Positions 1 through 8,310 are shown, counted from the first letter of the stretch. The stretch: DNA of 25,592 nt from DASYCK01 sp036500205 (GCA_036500205.1 DASYCK010000190.1:1-25592), one strand, 5' to 3'. Made by a program: numbers and translations. Notes: generated by a model from the letters alone, not told the origin.

Positions 1-1
1 C

Positions 2-1021
2 GATACCCTGTACGTCGCCGTCCCGGTGTACCAGCAGGATGTCTACATCGCCAAGGTCGCGCCGTCGGGGATCACGATCGACGGCGGCGGCTTCGATGCA
101 GACTTTCCGATGTTGATCATCGATAACCACGACGCGCCGACCGTTGTGGCCGCCAGCCGCAGCGAGATTGGTCTGGCGCTATGGACGCCCGGGGAGCCGA
201 ACTGGTCGTCCGAAACCATCGCTCCCGGAATCCCCGGCCCGTATGGCTACGTTGTCCCAACACCCCGCGGTGCTTTCTTGGCGGGTAACGGTCAGCCGCG
301 CGTCCTTTATGGCTGGCTGGACCTCGGGGACCGATCCCCTGATGGGACCTGGTCGGACACGGTCATTTCACCGAGCACGGCCTTTGGAGCCGGCATGGTC
401 ATCGACTCCCTCGGGCGCACGCGCGTCGTCTACCGGACCTATTCCCAAGCGAAGATCAGCGAGTGGATCGACGGGACTCTGCTGGATGGATATCCCGCGG
501 GCGGCTCGATCGACAATGACATTGCCATCGCCGCTAACCCCGCGGCCACACTCGGCGTCGTGCGGTTGCGACCGGACGCCATCGCCGTGACCTTCTCCGA
601 TGGCGCCAGCGTCAGCAGAGATCGCGTCCTTGCGAGCATCTCGCCCTTTCAGCCGGATGACTGCGGATTCAAGGTCTCGGGCTGCGAGACGCAGGGGGTC
701 GTCGGGTTCAGTCTTGCGGCCACGGACGACGGAGCGTTCTGGCTCGCCTACACGTTCCGCCACAAGGACTACGACATCGAGACCTATCAAGACGCGAACG
801 GGATCACCCAAACCAGGATCTCTGCCGACCGCAGCACGGACGAGATCCGCCTCCTCCGATTCTCGTCGGACGGCCCCGAGGCGCCGTCGACGCGCTGGAC
901 CTATTCTGTTCCGTACAATGCCACGCACAACGTCAGCGTCGTTGCCCGCAATGCGCGCTTGTACCTGGGAATCGAGGAAGCGGTGACGCACGTGTTCGCA
1001 TTCGATTGGAAGCAGCTGTGA
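2..1021 (+). CDS. Secreted beta-propeller-like protein, 5'-truncated by the window edge
   Basis: The frame is open from the first bases of the window to a TGA at 1019-1021, giving 339 visible residues. The real start lies outside the window; the GTG at 26 is internal and has no ribosome binding site. I do not recognise a named family. The sequence alternates short beta-strand-like stretches with turns and recurring small motifs such as GxxRVxY and FWLAYTF, as in BNR/Kelch-like propeller proteins of the secreted Myxococcota repertoire. Two cysteines 7 residues apart near residue 220 (DDCGFKVSGCE) could form a disulfide, which suits an exported protein. No catalytic motif is visible. It is the only plus-strand gene at the left edge, and the next element is an IS remnant on the opposite strand. 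The coding call is firm; the fold is inference. Confidence 0.8.
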   Translation, partial: DTLYVAVPVYQQDVYIAKVAPSGITIDGGGFDADFPMLIIDNHDAPTVVAASRSEIGLALWTPGEPNWSSETIAPGIPGPYGYVVPTPRGAFLAGNGQPRVLYGWLDLGDRSPDGTWSDTVISPSTAFGAGMVIDSLGRTRVVYRTYSQAKISEWIDGTLLDGYPAGGSIDNDIAIAANPAATLGVVRLRPDAIAVTFSDGASVSRDRVLASISPFQPDDCGFKVSGCETQGVVGFSLAATDDGAFWLAYTFRHKDYDIETYQDANGITQTRISADRSTDEIRLLRFSSDGPEAPSTRWTYSVPYNATHNVSVVARNARLYLGIEEAVTHVFAFDWKQL

Positions 1022-1051
1022 ACACGCCCCGCGGCGCAAGACGTGGGTGCG

Positions 1052-1729
1052 GTCGACGAATTCTGAGATCACGTGCCGAAGATGTCGCTCTCCGAGCGGG
1101 ACGACCCGATTGAGACACTCGCTCTCGTGAGGACGAACCGCTCGAAGGCGTTCAGATCCGGGCTCCGTGGCGGAAGCCGAATGACCTTCACGCCAGCGTC
1201 CTTGAGGGTGGTGCGAAACTCGGCCGTGTAGAGCGGATTCCGGTCGAGTACCAGATGGCGCTTTCCGAGAAGGAAGCCGTCATCGACGTCGAGCAGGTTC
1301 CAGGCGATCTGTTGCATCCAAGACCCGTTGGGATCGGCTTTGATCCTGGCAATCTCGACCTTGCGTGTGGCGATGTCGATAACGAAGAAGACGTGGTAGC
1401 GAATCAGGCCGGCCATCGACAGAAAGTCCGCTGCGGTGATCACGCCGAGGTGCACCTCAATGAAAGTAGCCCGCGACGTCTTCTTGCCGCGGAGCGGAGC
1501 AGGTTCGATGCCTTGCTCCCTGAGAATTCGCTTGATGGTGCTGCGGCCAATCTCGCGGCCGAGAATTCTCAGGGCGCCGCGGAGGCGGGTGTACCCCCAA
1601 CCCGAATTTTCGTGGCCATCGTGATCAGGAGTCGCACGATCTCGAGGGCTTCCGGGGGCGACCCGGGCCGCGTTTCGTGCTGCCGTCGTACTTCTTGGCG
1701 ACGAGTTCCCGGTACCGGCGAAGGATCAT
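1052..1729 (-). pseudogene. Decayed IS transposase/integrase-core (rve) remnant
   Basis: Reading the minus strand across three frame changes rebuilds a recognisable integrase-core protein of the group common in Planctomycetes and Myxococcota. In order: a basic segment with LVAKKYDGS and GPGRPRK; then LEIVRLLITMAT; then NSGWGYTRLRGAL, AADF, RYHVFFVIDIATRKVEI, a DRNPLY motif and RLPPRSPDLNA; then SECLNRVVPLGERHLR. Frame breaks fall near 1645-1651 and 1605-1613, each explained by one missing base, and near 1126-1140. The longest intact piece (1069-1455) carries the DDE-type core Asp residues. About 90 N-terminal residues are absent, and similarity ends at EFVD (1052), before the usual HYHxERxHQGL end. 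No terminal inverted repeats were found. The upstream break coincides with the T-tract of the tRNA-Gly terminator. It is clearly non-functional; the exact IS family is uncertain. Confidence 0.85.
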
Positions 1730-1734
1730 AGAAG

Positions 1735-1761
1735 AAAAAGGCCCGGGATTACCGGGCCTTT
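1735..1761 (-). terminator. Rho-independent terminator of tRNA-Gly
   Basis: A perfect 10-bp stem (1737-1746 with 1752-1761, AAAGGCCCGG) closes a 5-nt loop. On the minus strand it is followed by TTTTTCTTC, the classical intrinsic terminator layout. It lies 5 nt downstream of the tRNA-Gly discriminator base. It is symmetric enough to work partly on the plus strand too. Confidence 0.85.
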
Positions 1762-1765
1762 GCAG

Positions 1766-1837
1766 AGCGGGAGACGGGACTTGAACCCGCGACGTCCACC
1801 TTGGCAAGGTGGCACTCTACCACTGAGTTACTCCCGC
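1766..1837 (-). tRNA. tRNA-Gly (anticodon GCC)
   Basis: The minus strand folds into a complete cloverleaf. The acceptor stem is GCGGGAG/CTCCCGC, the D arm is ACTC..GAGT, and the anticodon stem CCACC/GGTGG closes loop TTGCCAA (anticodon GCC). The T arm is GCGGG-TTCAAGT-CCCGT. The discriminator is T at 1766 and CCA is not encoded. It is transcribed in the same direction as pfkA upstream but has its own promoter and a strong terminator. Confidence 0.97.
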
Positions 1838-1852
1838 GAATTTGCGTGGGGA

Positions 1853-1881
1853 TGTTTAGACGAAGAGGGTGCGGGCGTCAA
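1853..1881 (-). promoter_or_regulatory. Sigma70-type promoter for tRNA-Gly
   Basis: On the minus strand TTGACG (1876-1881) and TAAACA (1853-1858) are separated by exactly 17 bp. The -10 box ends about 15 nt before the tRNA 5' end. The -35 hexamer is the same as that seen ahead of tRNA-Arg at 25073, which supports both calls. The -10 is only a partial match, so the assignment is by position and spacing. Confidence 0.5.
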
Positions 1882-1931
1882 CATCCCCGGAGGGCGCCCG
1901 CGCGGAATCTTTTGTGTTTTCTGTCGATCCT

Positions 1932-3017
1932 TCAGTCCCCCAGGCAGATGCCCAGGTCGCGGGCGGTCTGGACGGTGTCGGAATCGAGGGGGACCGTCTT
2001 CGTCACGGCGATCGCCTTCTCGATCGGCACCGGCACCATGTGGGGCGGGTCGTAGGCGACCAGATGGCCGAACTGCTTGGCCTCGACCATGCGCACGGCC
2101 GCCGCGCCGAAGCGCAGGGCCAGCAACCGGTCGCGGTGGGTGGGGCTGCCGCCCCGCTGCAGGTGGCCCAGGACCAGCGAGCGCGTCTCGAACTTGGTCA
2201 GCTCGCCGATCTTGTTCTCCAGCAGCTCGGCCAGGCCGAACTTGCGCTTGCGGATCTCGCCGCCCACCTCCTTGTCGGTGATGGTCTGCAGACCGCCCAG
2301 CGGGACCGCCCCCTCGGCGCACACGACGACGGCGTAGCGCCGGCCGCTGGCGTAGCGTCGCTTCAGGTGGGCGACGACCTTCTCCAGGTTGAAGGGGATC
2401 TCGGGCAGCAGGATGACGTGGGCGTTGCCGGCCACGCCCGCGTGCATGGCGATCCAGCCCGCGTCGCGGCCCATCAGCTCGACGATCATCACGCGCTCGT
2501 GCGACTCGGCCGTGGTGTGCAGGCGGTCGATGGCCTCGGTGGCCACCGTGACGGCGGTGTCGAAGCCGAACGTCGCCTGCGTGCACGACAGGTCGTTGTC
2601 GATGGTCTTGGGCACGCCGACGATGGGCATCCCCTTGGCGCCAAAGCGGCTGGCGATGCGGAACGAACCGTCGCCACCGATCGCGATCAGGGCGTCGCCG
2701 CCCACCGCGCGGAAGCGCTCCATGATCTTATCAGAGATGTCGGTCGAGACGATCTTGCCGTTGGTCTCGACCGGGTACTCGAACGGGTGACCCTTGTTCA
2801 AGGTCCCCAGCATGGTGCCGCCGAGGTGGGCGATGCCGCGCACCGAATCGCGGGTCAGGTTGATGAGCCCTTCGCTCTCGGGCTCGAGCAGGCCCTGATA
2901 GCCGCGTCGGATCCCCGTCACCTTCCACCCACGCCGCAGAGCCGACAGGGTGACCGCGCGAATGACCGCATTCAGTCCGGGGGCGTCGCCACCGCCGGTG
3001 TTTACCAGGATGTGCAT
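1932..3017 (-). CDS. pfkA: 6-phosphofructokinase
   Basis: Phosphorylates fructose 6-phosphate to fructose 1,6-bisphosphate in the cytosol, the committing step of glycolysis. The ATG at 3017 gives 361 residues that begin directly with the N-terminal strand and the phosphate-binding GGGDAPGLN (residues 8-16), so the further-upstream open frame is not used. Other family motifs are GGDGS (114-118), PKTIDND (136-142), the MGRDAGW substrate loop and the LGHLQRGG segment near the C-terminus. The phosphoryl-donor signature is mixed: Gly117 (E. coli Gly104) is typical of ATP use, while Lys137 (E. coli Gly124) is typical of pyrophosphate-dependent enzymes. Mixed types are known in the actinobacterial and 'clade X' PFKs. 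It lies downstream of the ABC ATPase gene with a 91-nt gap containing a possible promoter. The family is certain; the donor is probably ATP but unproven. Confidence 0.95.
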   Translation of the reverse strand: MHILVNTGGGDAPGLNAVIRAVTLSALRRGWKVTGIRRGYQGLLEPESEGLINLTRDSVRGIAHLGGTMLGTLNKGHPFEYPVETNGKIVSTDISDKIMERFRAVGGDALIAIGGDGSFRIASRFGAKGMPIVGVPKTIDNDLSCTQATFGFDTAVTVATEAIDRLHTTAESHERVMIVELMGRDAGWIAMHAGVAGNAHVILLPEIPFNLEKVVAHLKRRYASGRRYAVVVCAEGAVPLGGLQTITDKEVGGEIRKRKFGLAELLENKIGELTKFETRSLVLGHLQRGGSPTHRDRLLALRFGAAAVRMVEAKQFGHLVAYDPPHMVPVPIEKAIAVTKTVPLDSDTVQTARDLGICLGD

Positions 3018-3026
3018 GCGCCACAG

Positions 3027-3055
3027 GCCATATCGCGACCCAGCGGTTCTCGCAA
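3027..3055 (-). promoter_or_regulatory. Possible promoter of pfkA
   Basis: On the minus strand TTGCGA (3050-3055) and TATGGC (3027-3032) are 17 bp apart, matching 4/6 and 3/6 of the sigma70 consensus. Transcription would start only a few bases before the pfkA ATG, giving a nearly leaderless mRNA. That fits the lack of a clear Shine-Dalgarno sequence there. The evidence is weak and by eye only. Confidence 0.25.
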
Positions 3056-3097
3056 CTGCGCCGGACCGGAATTCTGTATTTCCCATGGTTCCGGGGG

Positions 3098-3118
3098 CCC
3101 CGAAATCGCTATTCGGGG
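3098..3118 (-). terminator. Hairpin at the ABC ATPase stop codon
   Basis: A 7-bp stem (CCCCGAA at 3098-3104 with TTCGGGG at 3112-3118) and a 7-nt loop span the TAG stop (3109-3111) of the ABC gene. It has no T-tract, so it is a weak terminator at best, or a processing or stability hairpin separating the mazG-ABC message from pfkA. Confidence 0.35.
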
Positions 3119-3921
3119 CGCGATCGGCGCAAGGTCGGCACCAGCAGGACGCGATCGAGGCCCGTGGCGGCCACGGCGCGCAGGTCGACCCCGTACACAT
3201 TTCCCAGTATTTCAGGGTCGAGGGCGGCGTTCGGTGGGCCGCTCGCCGCCACCGCGCCCTCGTTCATCAGCACGATGCTGTCGCAATGCGCCGCCGCCAG
3301 ATTGACGTCGTGAAGCACCACCAGCACGCCGCGGCCGGCGCGCGCCCGCTCGCGCAGCAGATCCAGGATCGCGAGCTGCTGCTTCAGATCCAGGCTGCTC
3401 GTCGGCTCGTCGAGCAGCAGAAAAGGCGTGTCCTGCGCCAGCGCGCGTGCGATGAAGGCACGGCGCAGCTCGCCGCCGGACAGCTGATGCAGCGGGCGCT
3501 CGCGCAGCTCGCCGAGCCCGCACGCCTCGATGGCCGCGGCCGCCGCCGCGCGATCGGCGTCGCTCTCGAAGCCGAGGCCGCGCGGGGCCAGGTGAGGCAC
3601 CCGCCCGATCAGCACCAGCTCGGCCACCGTCAGCGGAAAGTCGGTCGGCATCTCCTGCGGCACGACGGCGACCTGGCGCGCGAAGTCCCGGCGGGGCCAG
3701 CGGGCGACGTCCCGGCCCAGCAGGGTAATGGCGCCGCTCCTCGGCGTCAGGTAACCCATCAGGCAGCGCAGCAGCGTCGTTTTCCCCGAGCCGTTCGGTC
3801 CCAGCACACCGACGAGCGCTCCGCGCGGAACGGACATCGAGACGTCCTTCAGCACGTCGCGCGCGCCGTACGTGAACGAGACGGCCTCGGCGTGGAGATT
3901 CTCCGACGCGGGCGCGGTCAT
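3109..3921 (-). CDS. ABC transporter ATP-binding protein (iron-siderophore/haem/cobalamin importer type)
   Basis: Cytosolic ATPase subunit of 270 residues, of the FecE/HmuV/BtuD-like importer class. All nucleotide-binding motifs are intact: Walker A GPNGSGKTT, Q-loop VVPQE, signature LSGGE, Walker B FLLLDEP, D-loop SSLD and the switch His in VLHDVNLAA. The phrase VVPQEMPTDFPLTVAELVLIGR and the DPEILGNVYGVD-like C-terminus are characteristic of ferric-siderophore, haem and B12 importers. The ATG at 3921 overlaps the TGA of mazG as ATGA, so translation is probably coupled. A longer frame starting upstream inside mazG is less likely. No permease or binding-protein gene is adjacent, so its partner must be encoded elsewhere. 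A cobT gene at the right edge hints at corrinoid metabolism but is 21 kb away. The substrate is unknown. Confidence 0.93.
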   Translation of the reverse strand: MTAPASENLHAEAVSFTYGARDVLKDVSMSVPRGALVGVLGPNGSGKTTLLRCLMGYLTPRSGAITLLGRDVARWPRRDFARQVAVVPQEMPTDFPLTVAELVLIGRVPHLAPRGLGFESDADRAAAAAAIEACGLGELRERPLHQLSGGELRRAFIARALAQDTPFLLLDEPTSSLDLKQQLAILDLLRERARAGRGVLVVLHDVNLAAAHCDSIVLMNEGAVAASGPPNAALDPEILGNVYGVDLRAVAATGLDRVLLVPTLRRSRPE

Positions 3922-4790
3922 GTTCGCTTCGGTGCTTCGCGCGCGGCTGCTTCGAGCACCTTCGCCGCGTCCCACAGCCGGTCGAGCTCCTCGGGCGTGC
4001 TGTCGGCGACGGCGCGGCCCTCCGCCGCCAGCGTCGTCTCGATGTGGCGAAAGCGTCCGGCGAAGCGATCGGTGGCGCCGCGCAGGGCCGACTCGGGATC
4101 GAGATCCAGCTTTCGTCCCAGGTTCACCACCGCCAGCAGCAGGTCGCCCAGCTCGCTCTCCATGGCGGCCCTGTCGCCGCTCGCGCGCGCCTCGTCGAGC
4201 TCGCGCAGCTCCTCGTCGACCTTGGCGCGCGGCCCCTCGGCGTCGGGGAAATCGAAGCCGACGGCGCCGGCCTTCTCGCCGGCGCGGGTGGCGCGCAGCA
4301 GGGCAGGGGCGCTGCGGGGAATTCCGTGCAACGCGCCGTGCTTGCCCTTCGCCGCCTTCTCCTCCCCCTTGATCTTGGCCCAGTTCGTCAGCACCTCGCC
4401 GCTGCCGGCGACCTGGACGTCACCGAAGACGTGGGGGTGGCGTCGCACCAGCTTCTCGACGATGCCGCGCGCGACGTCGTCGATGCCGAACGCGCCGGCG
4501 GTGAAGCGCAGCTCGGACTGGAAGACGATCTGCAGCAGCAGGTCGCCCAGCTCCTCGCGATGGTCGGCGAGGTTCCCCTCGGCCAGCGCGTCGACCACCT
4601 CGTAGGTCTCCTCGACCAGATAGGGGACCAGCGTCTCCAGGGTCTGCTCGCGGTCCCAGGGGCAGCCGCCCGGCGCGAGCAGCCGCTGCATCAGACCCAC
4701 CAGGCGCTGCACCGCCTCGCCGGTCTGCTTGCCGGGCAACGGGGCCAGGTCGATGTTCGCGGCGTCGCTTGGTTTCGTCGGGCTGTCCAC
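3918..4790 (-). CDS. mazG: Nucleoside triphosphate pyrophosphohydrolase MazG
   Basis: Hydrolyses NTPs and dNTPs to monophosphates plus pyrophosphate; cytosolic, a housecleaning and stringent-response-linked enzyme. It has 290 residues, close to the two-domain MazG length. The first MazG domain shows GGCPWDREQT, the metal-binding EExxE of LVEETYEVVDAL and the ELGDLLLQIVF helix, followed by RRHPHVFGD and NWAKIKGEEK. The second domain repeats the pattern with KVDEELRELDEA and ELGDLLLAVVNL. GVGFDFP is seen here as GAVGFDFP. The start is a GTG at 4790, giving about 15 more residues before the conserved core than E. coli MazG; a later GTG within AVQRLVG is possible. It is divergent from phoH across 35 nt and translationally coupled to the downstream ABC gene. 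Confidence 0.95.
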   Translation of the reverse strand: MDSPTKPSDAANIDLAPLPGKQTGEAVQRLVGLMQRLLAPGGCPWDREQTLETLVPYLVEETYEVVDALAEGNLADHREELGDLLLQIVFQSELRFTAGAFGIDDVARGIVEKLVRRHPHVFGDVQVAGSGEVLTNWAKIKGEEKAAKGKHGALHGIPRSAPALLRATRAGEKAGAVGFDFPDAEGPRAKVDEELRELDEARASGDRAAMESELGDLLLAVVNLGRKLDLDPESALRGATDRFAGRFRHIETTLAAEGRAVADSTPEELDRLWDAAKVLEAAAREAPKRT

Positions 4791-4825
4791 CCCCGGAATC
4801 TACACATTGCTGGTCGGGGTGGGGC

Positions 4826-5923
<1,098 letters not shown>

Positions 5924-5928
5924 GCCGG

Positions 5929-5958
5929 CGATTCTCGGCGATTCTCGGCGATTCTCGG
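5929..5958 (+). repeat. Three perfect tandem copies of a 10-bp unit
   Basis: The unit CGATTCTCGG is repeated three times without mismatch in the 52-nt gap between phoH and the HD-GYP gene. It ends about 17 nt before the HD-GYP ATG, just upstream of the purine-rich GGAAGG that could serve as its ribosome binding site. It could be simple slippage or a binding site array; nothing in the sequence decides. Confidence 0.8.
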
Positions 5959-5975
5959 AAGGTCGGGGCGCTGGT

Positions 5976-7583
5976 ATGCTGCGCGACGTGGAAGTGGCCG
6001 ACGCCCGGGCCGAGGTCGATCGCCTTCGGTACGAAATCGAGGAGCTGATCGCGACCGGCCGCGCGCTGTCGTCGGAGCGCGACACGCGCACCTTGCTGGC
6101 CCTGATCCTGAAGAAGTGCCGGCACGTCACCGGCGCCGACGCGGGGAGCGTCTACGTGCTGGAAGGGGAGGGGGCCCCCGCCGACAAGACGCTGCACTTC
6201 ATGCTGTCGCAGAACGACTCGCTGAAGATCGATTTTCAAGAGTTCACGTTGGGGGTCGACGAGAAGTCGATCGTGGGCAAGGCGGTCCTCGACGCCAAGC
6301 CGATCAACATCGCCGATCTCTACGCGCTCGATAACCCGGGCCAGAACCCCTGGGGCGTCCAGCACAACCGCAGCTTCGACGAGAAGACCGGCTACCGCGC
6401 CCGCTCGATCTTGACCGTGCCCATGCTGTCGGCGCGCACCGAGGTGATCGGCGTGATCCAGCTCATCAACCGCAAGCGGGATCCCGAGCGGCAGCTCCGG
6501 TCGCTGGACGACTTCGCCACCGAGGTCATCCCCTTCGACACGCGCGCCGAGGAGTTCGCGCTGGCGCTGGCGGCGCAGGCGGGCATCTCGCTCGAGAACG
6601 CCATCCTGTACGAGGAAATCCGCGATCTGTTCGAGGGGTTCGTCGATGCGTCGGTGACGGCGATCGAGTCGCGCGATCCCACCACCTCGGGGCACTCGCG
6701 GCGCGTGGCCACCCTGACGGTGGCGCTGGCGGCCAAGGTGGACGGCCTGTCTGACGGGCCGTTCGCGGGCGTGCATTTTTCGCGCGATGATCTGCGGCAG
6801 ATCCAGTACGCGGGGATGCTGCACGACTTCGGCAAGGTGGGCGTGCGCGAGCGGGTGCTGGTCAAGCCGAAAAAGCTGTACGAGGAAGAGCTGCGCGCCA
6901 TCGAGAGCCGGTTCGCTTACGTGCGCAAGACGCTGGAGGCGGAGCTGCTGGAGCGGAAGCTGAAGCTGTGCGAGCAGCTCGGCTATCGCGAGGCGGCGGG
7001 GCGCTATCCCGAGCTCGAAGCCGAGCTGGACCACCGGCGCGCCGAGCTGGACGGCATCCTGGCCTTCGTGGCGAAGGTGAACGAGCCGACGGTGCTCGAG
7101 CAGGGGGGCTTCGAGCGGCTGCTCGAGATCGGCCAGCTCCGCTACCCGGCGCCGTCGGGCGAGGCGCGACCGTTTCTGGAGCCGGCCGAGATCGCCGCGT
7201 TGCAGGTGCGTCGCGGCAGCCTGACCGACATCGAGCGGGTCGAGATCGAGAGCCACGTCGTCCACACCTACAACTTCCTGAACAAGATCCCCTGGGGGCG
7301 CACCCTGCGGAACATCCCGCGCATCGCCGGCGCCCATCACGAGTACCTGAACGGCAACGGCTACCCGCGCCGCCTCGAGGACAAGCAGATTCCGCTCGAG
7401 TCTCGGATGATGACCATCGCCGACATCTTCGACGCGCTCACCGCCTCCGATCGCCCCTACAAGCGCGCGGTGCCGATCGATCGGGCGCTGGGCATCGTCG
7501 AGTCGGAGGTCAAGGCCGGAAAGCTGGACGCGGCGCTGTTCGACGTCTTCGTGAAGGGCGACGTCTACAAGGCCGTCCTCTAG
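5976..7583 (+). CDS. GAF / HD-GYP cyclic-di-GMP phosphodiesterase-like protein
   Basis: A soluble signalling protein of 535 residues. A short N-terminal helix leads into a GAF sensor domain (about 38-215, with a long loop), followed by an HD-GYP hydrolase domain. The metal ligands and signature are present: HSRRVA, HDFGKVG (His283-Asp284), SHVVHTYNFL, AHHEYLNGNGYP (GYP at 462-464) and DIFDALTASDRPYK. HD-GYP domains hydrolyse c-di-GMP or related dinucleotides. Between KPKKL (297-301) and LTDIERVEIESHV (from 416) lies an extra helical, charged stretch of about 114 residues that standard HD-GYP domains lack. There is no transmembrane segment. It sits between phoH and ybeY, ending 2 nt before the ybeY ATG, so it is co-translated. 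That slot commonly holds PgpH, a 7TM-HD c-di-AMP hydrolase. The domain call is sure; the substrate is open. Confidence 0.92.
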   Translation: MLRDVEVADARAEVDRLRYEIEELIATGRALSSERDTRTLLALILKKCRHVTGADAGSVYVLEGEGAPADKTLHFMLSQNDSLKIDFQEFTLGVDEKSIVGKAVLDAKPINIADLYALDNPGQNPWGVQHNRSFDEKTGYRARSILTVPMLSARTEVIGVIQLINRKRDPERQLRSLDDFATEVIPFDTRAEEFALALAAQAGISLENAILYEEIRDLFEGFVDASVTAIESRDPTTSGHSRRVATLTVALAAKVDGLSDGPFAGVHFSRDDLRQIQYAGMLHDFGKVGVRERVLVKPKKLYEEELRAIESRFAYVRKTLEAELLERKLKLCEQLGYREAAGRYPELEAELDHRRAELDGILAFVAKVNEPTVLEQGGFERLLEIGQLRYPAPSGEARPFLEPAEIAALQVRRGSLTDIERVEIESHVVHTYNFLNKIPWGRTLRNIPRIAGAHHEYLNGNGYPRRLEDKQIPLESRMMTIADIFDALTASDRPYKRAVPIDRALGIVESEVKAGKLDAALFDVFVKGDVYKAVL

Positions 7584-7585
7584 CG

Positions 7586-8038
7586 ATGCCCGTCGACCTC
7601 CTGGTCCGCCCCAGCGCGCGCGATGCCGTCCCCCCCGCCGTGCGCCGCGCCCTGAAAGTGCAGGTGACGCTCGCCCTCCGTCGGCTGGCGCGCCAGCGCT
7701 CGTCGGTCGCCATTCTCCTCACCGATGACATCGAGATTCGTGCGCTCAACCGCGACTACCGCCACCATGACCGGGCGACCGACGTCCTCAGCTTCCATCT
7801 GCAGGAGCTGGCGGGCGAAGGCGATCCGGCAGGTGACGGCATCAACCTGGGGGACATCGTCATCTCGGTCCCGACGGCGCGGCGGCGCTCGGCCGGCAAG
7901 CGGCTCCCCAGCGAGCTGATCAGGCTCGCCATCCACGGGCTTTGTCATCTGTTCGGGCATGACCACAAGCGCAAGCCCGAGGCGACGGTGATGTACGCCC
8001 TGGAACGAAGGCTCAGGCGGAAGCCTCCACCCCGTTGA
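7586..8038 (+). CDS. ybeY: Endoribonuclease YbeY (rRNA maturation factor)
   Basis: A zinc-dependent single-strand endoribonuclease involved in 16S rRNA 3' maturation and 70S quality control; cytosolic, 150 residues, the usual length. The signature HGLCHLFGHDH supplies the three zinc-binding histidines (117, 121, 127). Upstream, ALNRDYRHHDRATDVLSF and INLGDIVIS are the other family blocks. The second-to-last motif position is His rather than the more usual Tyr (GHDH for GYDH), which is not expected to affect zinc binding. The ATG at 7586 begins 2 nt after the HD-GYP stop, so expression is probably coupled. It is the last gene of the phoH operon; non-coding DNA with hairpins follows. Confidence 0.96.
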   Translation: MPVDLLVRPSARDAVPPAVRRALKVQVTLALRRLARQRSSVAILLTDDIEIRALNRDYRHHDRATDVLSFHLQELAGEGDPAGDGINLGDIVISVPTARRRSAGKRLPSELIRLAIHGLCHLFGHDHKRKPEATVMYALERRLRRKPPPR

Positions 8039-8144
8039 GGCGCCGGGGCGGGCCGTGACCACGCGGCCGCGGCGCGCTCTTTTGCGGGGGTGGGCGGTGA
8101 TCCGCGCCGAGCGGTCGAGACCGGCGGCAACCGGGGGCCGACGT

Positions 8145-8162
8145 CCGAACGCGCCCGTTCGG
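8145..8162 (+). terminator. GC hairpin downstream of ybeY
   Basis: A perfect 7-bp stem CCGAACG/CGTTCGG with loop CGCC lies about 107 nt after the ybeY stop. There is no T-tract. It is a candidate end of the phoH operon transcript but is not decisive. Confidence 0.3.
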
Positions 8163-8272
8163 GTGGACGGCCACGAGCTATCGCGCGGCGCGAACGCTAC
8201 CTCTCGAATCAAGCGAGCCTGCCGCTTGCTGGGGCGCCAGAGCGACCGGAGGGAGCGGGTTCATCGCCGGGA

Positions 8273-8291
8273 GGCGCGGCTCAGCCGCGCC
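8273..8291 (+). terminator. 8-bp GC-rich hairpin
   Basis: GGCGCGGC (8273-8280) pairs perfectly with GCCGCGCC (8284-8291) around a TCA loop. This is a very stable stem without a following T-run. It lies between two convergent transcripts and might act on either; it may equally be part of a larger palindromic repeat together with the element at 8311. Confidence 0.3.
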
Positions 8292-8310
8292 GGCCCACCT
8301 CAGCAAACTC

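Noticed and set aside
1738..1881. tRNA-Gly as an active integration site with att repeats
   Set aside because: No second partial copy of the tRNA 3' end was found in the window, and only an IS-type remnant, not a tyrosine integrase, lies beside it.
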